A DNA stretch of 25,695 bases from DASPWV01 sp046727855 (GTDB taxonomy: Bacteria > Acidobacteriota > Vicinamibacteria > Vicinamibacterales > UBA2999). How positions within the stretch are numbered: the first letter of the stretch is position 1; the number at the start of each line of letters is the position of its first letter. Positions 21,522 to 25,695 of this stretch are shown one piece after another. The notes under the pieces are model-generated. The model searched no databases. It was given only the letters and a program-made list of their open reading frames with translations, and was not told the origin of the DNA. The stretch lies in contig JBKPDL010000041.1 in the NCBI GenBank assembly GCA_046727855.1, positions 1 through 25,695 of the forward strand, in the 5' to 3' direction. Position numbers and translations under genes: made by a program.

Positions 21522-24500
21522 ATGGATTGGAAATCCTTGTCAATGTTGCTCGGCGCGATGGTCTTGTGTGCGATCACCAGCAATCCGGCTTTCGCGCAGG
21601 CGGTTGCCAGCGCACAGATTTCAGGGGTGGTGCGAGACGGAAGCGGCGGGGCCATTCCTGGCGCTGACGTCACGGTCATGAAGACGGATACCGGAACGAT
21701 GCGGTCAACAGTGTCCGAAGCCGATGGCACCTATGTGCTGCCCAATCTGCCGATCGGACCGTATCAGCTCAAGGTCACACTTCAGGGGTTCACCACCTAC
21801 GTGCAGGACGGCATCGTCCTGCAGGTGAACACGAATCCGCAAATTAACGTCACGCTTCAGATCGGCGCGGTCAGCGAGCAGGTCACCGTCACCGCCAACG
21901 CGACGATGGTCGAAACGCACTCGACCGGTATCGGTCAGGTCGTGGATAATCAACGCGTCGTGGAGTTGCCGCTCAATGGGCGGCAGGCCACGGAGCTGAT
22001 CTTCCTGGCGGGCCTCGCCACCTCGGCGCCCGCCGGCGACCTCAACACCAACAAGAACTATCCGACGGTCACGATTTCTGTCGCCGGCGGTCAAGCCAAC
22101 GGCATGACCTACATCATGGACGGCGGCACACACAACGATCCGTTCAACAACCTGAATCTGGCCACGCCGTTTCCCGACGCGCTGCAAGAATTCAAAGTTG
22201 AAACCAGCGCGTTGCCCGCGCGCTACGGCCATCACGCGGCGTCGGCCGTAAACATCGTGACGAAATCGGGCGCCAACAATTTCAAGGGCAGTGCATTCGA
22301 GTTCAACCGCAACTATCGCTTCAACGCGCGCAATGCCTTTGCGCCCGAGCGTGACAGTCTCAAACGCAATCAGTTCGGCGGCGTACTGGGTGGGCCGATT
22401 CTTCAGAACAAGGTGTTCTTCTTCGCAGGCTACCAGGGAAAAATCGAGCGAACGAATCCGGCCACGAACATCAGCTACGTCCCGACACCGGCGATGTTGA
22501 GCGGTGATTTCAGAACCTTCGCATCACCCGAGTGCAACACCGGCCGGCAGGTGAATCTCACGGGCGGCTTCGCCAGCAACCAGATTGACCCGGCGCGCCT
22601 CAGCAACGTTGCGCTGAACTTTGCGAAGTATCTCCCGACTGCAAGCGCCGACCCGTGCGGCCGCGTGCAATACGGCATTCCGAATAACAACACCGAACAT
22701 CAAACGATTGGCAAGGTCGATTACACGCTCACCAGCAAGCAGAGCGTGCTGGCGCGCTATCTCTACTCGGTGTACGAGAGCCCGGCGACCTTCGACGGCG
22801 TCAACGTGCTGACGCTGAGTCGCACCGGGCAGAAAAACCAGGTCCACTCGCTCGTCCTCGGGCATAACTACCTGCTTTCGCCGTCGCTGATCAACTCTCT
22901 CCGCATCACCTACAACAAGACGCTCAACGATCGACCGCTGCCGCAGTACTTCACGGCGACCGATCTCGGCAGCCAGATCTACAGTCCGTTGCCCGGTTAC
23001 GTGGGCGTCAATGTCACGGGCAACGGCTTTTCCGTCGGCAGTGGGGCGACCAATCCGGGTTATTTCAACTCCGACGGGTTTCAGATCGCCGACGACGTTG
23101 ATTTCATCGCCGGCAACCACCAGGTCTCGTTTGGCGGCAACTGGATTCACACGAAGATTGAGACGCTGAATAACCGGCCCACCAACGGCGCCTTCACCTT
23201 CAACGGCCAGGGCGCGGGCCTGCCGCTTGCGGATTTCATGCTTGGTATCGTGAGCGGCGGGTTCATTCAGGGCAACCCGGTCTACGACTACGACAATCAC
23301 GATTACATCGGCGCGTATATTCAGGACGACTGGAAAGTACGGCCGAATCTTTCGCTGAACATCGGACTGCGCTGGGAACCGTTCATTCCATTACGGAACA
23401 CGTTCGATTGGGTGAGCCATTTCGATCAGTCGCGCTTCGATCAGGGACTCAAGAGCAAGGTATATCCGCAGGCTCCTGCCGGCCTGATCTTTCCGGGTGA
23501 CGACGACTACCCGGGCTCGAGCACGACGCACGGACGCGTGGCGATGTTTGCGCCGCGCGTCGGCGCCATCTGGACGCCGGGGCGCGATAACAACACCAGC
23601 ATCCGCGCGGCCTACGGCATTTTCTACGACACCCCGCACTTGTTCTTCAACACGCGCTTCGCCAACAATCCTCCGTGGGGCGCACAGATCACCATTCCCA
23701 ACCCTCCCGGCGGGTGGGCCGATCCGTATCTTGGATATCCGGGCGGTAATCCATTTCCCGCGCTCAACACCGAATGGGAGTCGGCGCCCTTCCCCGCGTT
23801 CGGCGTCTATGTCAACACGCCGATCGAGATGAATCCCACGTCGCTGCACCAGTGGAATGTCAGCGCCCAGCGGCAGTTTGGCGAGTGGCTCCTCGCGGCC
23901 AGCTATCTCGGGAACCACTCATCGCATTTGTGGAGAGCGACGGAACTGAATCCGGCAGTCTTCGTTGCAGGCGCGACGGTCGGCAATACCAATCAGCGCC
24001 GCCTTCTGATTCGTCAGAACCCGGTCGAGGGCCAGTTCTACGGGACCATTGGCCACGTCGACGACAGCGGCCGCGGCAACTATCACGGCATGCTGCTCTC
24101 CGCTCAACGCCGTTTGCGAAACGGGTTCAGCGTGCTGTCGAACTGGACGCTCTCGAAGTGCATGTCGGATCCGGCGACAACGGAGATCACCGGACCAACG
24201 ATCACCGATCCCAATAATCCCGACCTCGATTACTCCTATTGTTCGTCGGATCGCCGGCACGTGTTGAACTTCTCAGTGGTCGCGCGCACGCCGCGGTTCG
24301 ACACGCCGCTGCTCAACGCCGTGCTCGGCAACTGGCAAGTGTCACCCCTGGTTCGCTGGCAGAGCGGAAACCGTTCGTCGGTCACCACCGGCGTGGACAA
24401 CGCATTGAGCGGCATGGGCGGTCAGCGGGCGGTTCAGGTCCTCGACGATCCATACGGTGACGGCGCCCCGGACAACTACTTGAATCGGGCCGCCTTTACC

Positions 24501-24758
24501 TCGCCGGCGCAGGGCACCTACAGCGATCTGAAGCCGTTCAGCATCGTGAACCCGTCGCGGTTCCAGAACGATCTCGCCGTGACACGCACCTTCCGCGTCG
24601 GCACCAACAACCTCCAGTTCCGATGGGAAATCTTCAACGTGATCAACTACGTGAACTACAACGCGCCGACAACAGCGCTCAACAGCGCAAATTTCGGCCG
24701 CATCCTGAGCGCCGGCGATCCGCGCATCATGCAGTTTGCCTTCAAGGTCGATTTCTAG
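21522..24758 (+). CDS. TonB-dependent receptor with N-terminal CarboxypepD_reg-like domain
   Basis: A 1078-residue outer-membrane receptor. A signal peptide (to about residue 25, NPAFAQ) is followed by a carboxypeptidase-regulatory-like beta-sandwich (~30-115: GVVRDGSGGAIPGADVTV, SEADGTYVLPNLPIGPYQLK), a plug domain (VTANATMVETHSTG through VNIVTKSGANNFKGSAFEF), and a long 22-strand barrel ending in FKVDF with terminal Phe. This Oar/Cna-like architecture is very abundant in Acidobacteriota. It would import a large or scarce ligand using TonB energy. The ATG at 21522 follows GAGGAGG at 21507-21513; a GTG immediately before it is also possible. It lies 29 bp after the ThDP gene and 12 bp before the ThuA gene, so it seems to belong to the same unit. 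Confidence 0.95.
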   Translation: MDWKSLSMLLGAMVLCAITSNPAFAQAVASAQISGVVRDGSGGAIPGADVTVMKTDTGTMRSTVSEADGTYVLPNLPIGPYQLKVTLQGFTTYVQDGIVLQVNTNPQINVTLQIGAVSEQVTVTANATMVETHSTGIGQVVDNQRVVELPLNGRQATELIFLAGLATSAPAGDLNTNKNYPTVTISVAGGQANGMTYIMDGGTHNDPFNNLNLATPFPDALQEFKVETSALPARYGHHAASAVNIVTKSGANNFKGSAFEFNRNYRFNARNAFAPERDSLKRNQFGGVLGGPILQNKVFFFAGYQGKIERTNPATNISYVPTPAMLSGDFRTFASPECNTGRQVNLTGGFASNQIDPARLSNVALNFAKYLPTASADPCGRVQYGIPNNNTEHQTIGKVDYTLTSKQSVLARYLYSVYESPATFDGVNVLTLSRTGQKNQVHSLVLGHNYLLSPSLINSLRITYNKTLNDRPLPQYFTATDLGSQIYSPLPGYVGVNVTGNGFSVGSGATNPGYFNSDGFQIADDVDFIAGNHQVSFGGNWIHTKIETLNNRPTNGAFTFNGQGAGLPLADFMLGIVSGGFIQGNPVYDYDNHDYIGAYIQDDWKVRPNLSLNIGLRWEPFIPLRNTFDWVSHFDQSRFDQGLKSKVYPQAPAGLIFPGDDDYPGSSTTHGRVAMFAPRVGAIWTPGRDNNTSIRAAYGIFYDTPHLFFNTRFANNPPWGAQITIPNPPGGWADPYLGYPGGNPFPALNTEWESAPFPAFGVYVNTPIEMNPTSLHQWNVSAQRQFGEWLLAASYLGNHSSHLWRATELNPAVFVAGATVGNTNQRRLLIRQNPVEGQFYGTIGHVDDSGRGNYHGMLLSAQRRLRNGFSVLSNWTLSKCMSDPATTEITGPTITDPNNPDLDYSYCSSDRRHVLNFSVVARTPRFDTPLLNAVLGNWQVSPLVRWQSGNRSSVTTGVDNALSGMGGQRAVQVLDDPYGDGAPDNYLNRAAFTSPAQGTYSDLKPFSIVNPSRFQNDLAVTRTFRVGTNNLQFRWEIFNVINYVNYNAPTTALNSANFGRILSAGDPRIMQFAFKVDF

Positions 24759-24770
24759 CCGGAGTCAACG

Positions 24771-25658
24771 ATGAGACGTTCGCGCTTCTGGCTTTGCGCG
24801 GTGACATTGCTCGCGGTGGCGCTTGTGTCGGTGCCCAGCGCCGAACCGCGTGGCGGGCGCGGCCCCTCGACTCCGCTCGGGGCAAGCGGCCGGCAGGAAC
24901 GTCCGGGAGCGCGCAAAGTCGTTCTCGCCTGGGCAGACACGCGCAACGGTATCGCGCAGCATGAATCGGTCTCGCACGCGCTCGCTGTGATCGAGCGCCT
25001 CGGTTATGAATCGGGCGCCTACGACACGTTCATTCGCACTGATTCCAACATCATTGCCAAGCAGCCCAAACGGACGACCGGGGAGCCGGCAAGCGGTGGG
25101 CCGAGTCTCGCGATCGCGGACGCTATCTTCTTTCTCGGTCACCGCGACGTGCCGCTCGACCAAGGGCAGAAGAGCGAGCTGCTCGCGTTCGTGCGTGATG
25201 AGGGAAAGGGCTTTGTCGCGGCGCACACGGCACTCACCGCATTTGAGAACTGGCCGGAATTCGGTGAGCTGCTCGGTGGACGCTATGATGGCCATCCCTG
25301 GAACACGGCGGCGGGCACCATCATCAACGACGGCCGCGACTTCCCGGCCACGGCCCATTTCCCTCCGACGTTCGCCCTGACCGACGAGTTCTATCAAGCG
25401 TCGTCGTTCTCGCCGGAGAAAGCGCGCGTGCTGCTGCGCCTCGATGTGACGAAGATGCCGCCCAACGATGCCTACCACGGCAAAGATGGTTCGATGCCGC
25501 TCGTGTGGGCCAAGAACTACGGCAAAGGGCGCGTGTTCTACTCGTCGTTGGGCCACGCGGCGAGCACGTGGGACGACCGCGACGTGGCGCAAATGTATTT
25601 CGAGGCCATCAAGTGGGCGCTGGGATTGACCGCGGGCGATGCAACGCCGCGACAGAGT
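24771..25658 (+). CDS. Secreted ThuA-domain protein, 3' end cut by adapter
   Basis: A protein of at least 296 residues with a signal peptide (MRRSRFWLCAVTLLAVALVS, cleavage near VPSAEP) and a ThuA-like, glutamine-amidotransferase-fold domain (trehalose-utilisation family, PF06283). Matching segments are WADTRNGIAQHESVSHALAV, IFFLGHRDVPLDQGQ, FVAAHTALTAFENWPEFGELLGG, GHPWNTAAG and GKGRVFYSSLGHAASTW. ThuA-like proteins act in sugar or glycoside catabolism, though most lack biochemical proof. The linker after the signal peptide contains a dispersed palindromic repeat (24865-24882). Genome sequence stops at 25658. The frame then runs on into Nextera adapter, so the true C-terminus is missing, probably by only a few residues judging from family length. 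Confidence 0.88.
24863..24890. repeat. Dispersed palindromic element inside the ThuA gene
   Basis: CCTCGA-CTCCGC-TCGGGG at 24865-24882 forms a six-pair hairpin with one G-T wobble, followed by GCAAGCGGC. It closely resembles the TCGACT(C/T)CGCTCAGGGCAAGC-type short repeats scattered through many acidobacterial and deltaproteobacterial genomes. It is translated in frame as STPLGASGR in the flexible linker after the signal peptide, where it does no harm. Confidence 0.65.
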
Positions 25659-25695
25659 CTGTCTCTTATACACAATCTGACGCTGCCGACGACGA
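25659..25695. other. Nextera transposase adapter contamination
   Basis: From 25659 the sequence reads CTGTCTCTTATACACA, then ATCTGACGCTGCCGACGA: the reverse complement of the Illumina Nextera read-1 adapter (mosaic end plus i5-side sequence) with one extra A and three trailing bases. It is not genomic. The minus-strand frame starting here begins MYKRQ, a well-known artefact peptide of this adapter. Confidence 0.98.

Noticed and set aside
24765..25673. 302-residue minus-strand open frame starting MYKRQ
   Set aside because: Its start lies in the Nextera adapter and it is antisense to the well-supported ThuA-like gene; an artefact.

Overview
The window looks like one complete assembled contig (about 25.7 kb, GC-rich) from a Gram-negative bacterium. 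The gene style suggests an Acidobacteriota member, perhaps Vicinamibacterales-like: a very large TonB-dependent receptor with an N-terminal carboxypeptidase-regulatory-like domain, dispersed short palindromic repeats, and many overlapping start/stop codons. That assignment is inference; there is no rRNA or other phylogenetic marker here. Both contig ends are technical or doubtful. The last 37 bases are Nextera transposase adapter. The first ~110 bases are an inverted fragment of a homologous ABC ATPase fused head-to-head to the real ABC gene.

Layout. 1-1501: a 5'-truncated ABC exporter ATPase and a macro-domain protein. 1522-5581: a 19-bp repeat cluster, a two-gene minus-strand unit (outer-membrane beta-barrel and small membrane protein), then plus-strand TerB-like, GYF_2-AIM24, metallo-beta-lactamase-fold and small helical proteins. 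5591-6670: a second cluster of the same 19-bp repeat, a degenerate copy of the 3' end of an alpha/beta hydrolase, and the hydrolase itself (minus strand). 6695-11511: a tightly overlapping plus-strand unit of PAS sensor kinase, SDR-type threonine 3-dehydrogenase-like enzyme, DUF885 peptidase-like protein and quinone oxidoreductase. 11529-13394: a PIG-L deacetylase relic, YjbQ, a DUF2784 membrane protein and a CDP-alcohol phosphatidyltransferase. 13469-15581: an MFS transporter overlapping an aldo/keto reductase.

The most interesting part is 15514-25658. Two divergent units share a 118-bp control region holding a perfect 9-bp inverted repeat that overlaps a good -35/-10 promoter. Leftward lie a short citrate-synthase/citryl-CoA-lyase-like enzyme, a four-helix membrane protein and a sodium:solute symporter. 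Rightward lie an acylating-type aldehyde dehydrogenase, a ThDP-dependent decarboxylase/carboligase-like enzyme, a TonB-dependent receptor and a secreted ThuA-like protein. Together they could form a complete uptake-and-catabolism route: outer-membrane import, periplasmic step, inner-membrane symport, ThDP chemistry on a 2-oxo acid or similar, aldehyde to acyl-CoA, then CoA-ester C-C bond chemistry. The substrate cannot be read from the sequence, and I do not recognise the combination as a named pathway.

No tRNA, rRNA, CRISPR array, transposase, integrase or convincing rho-independent terminator was seen by eye.
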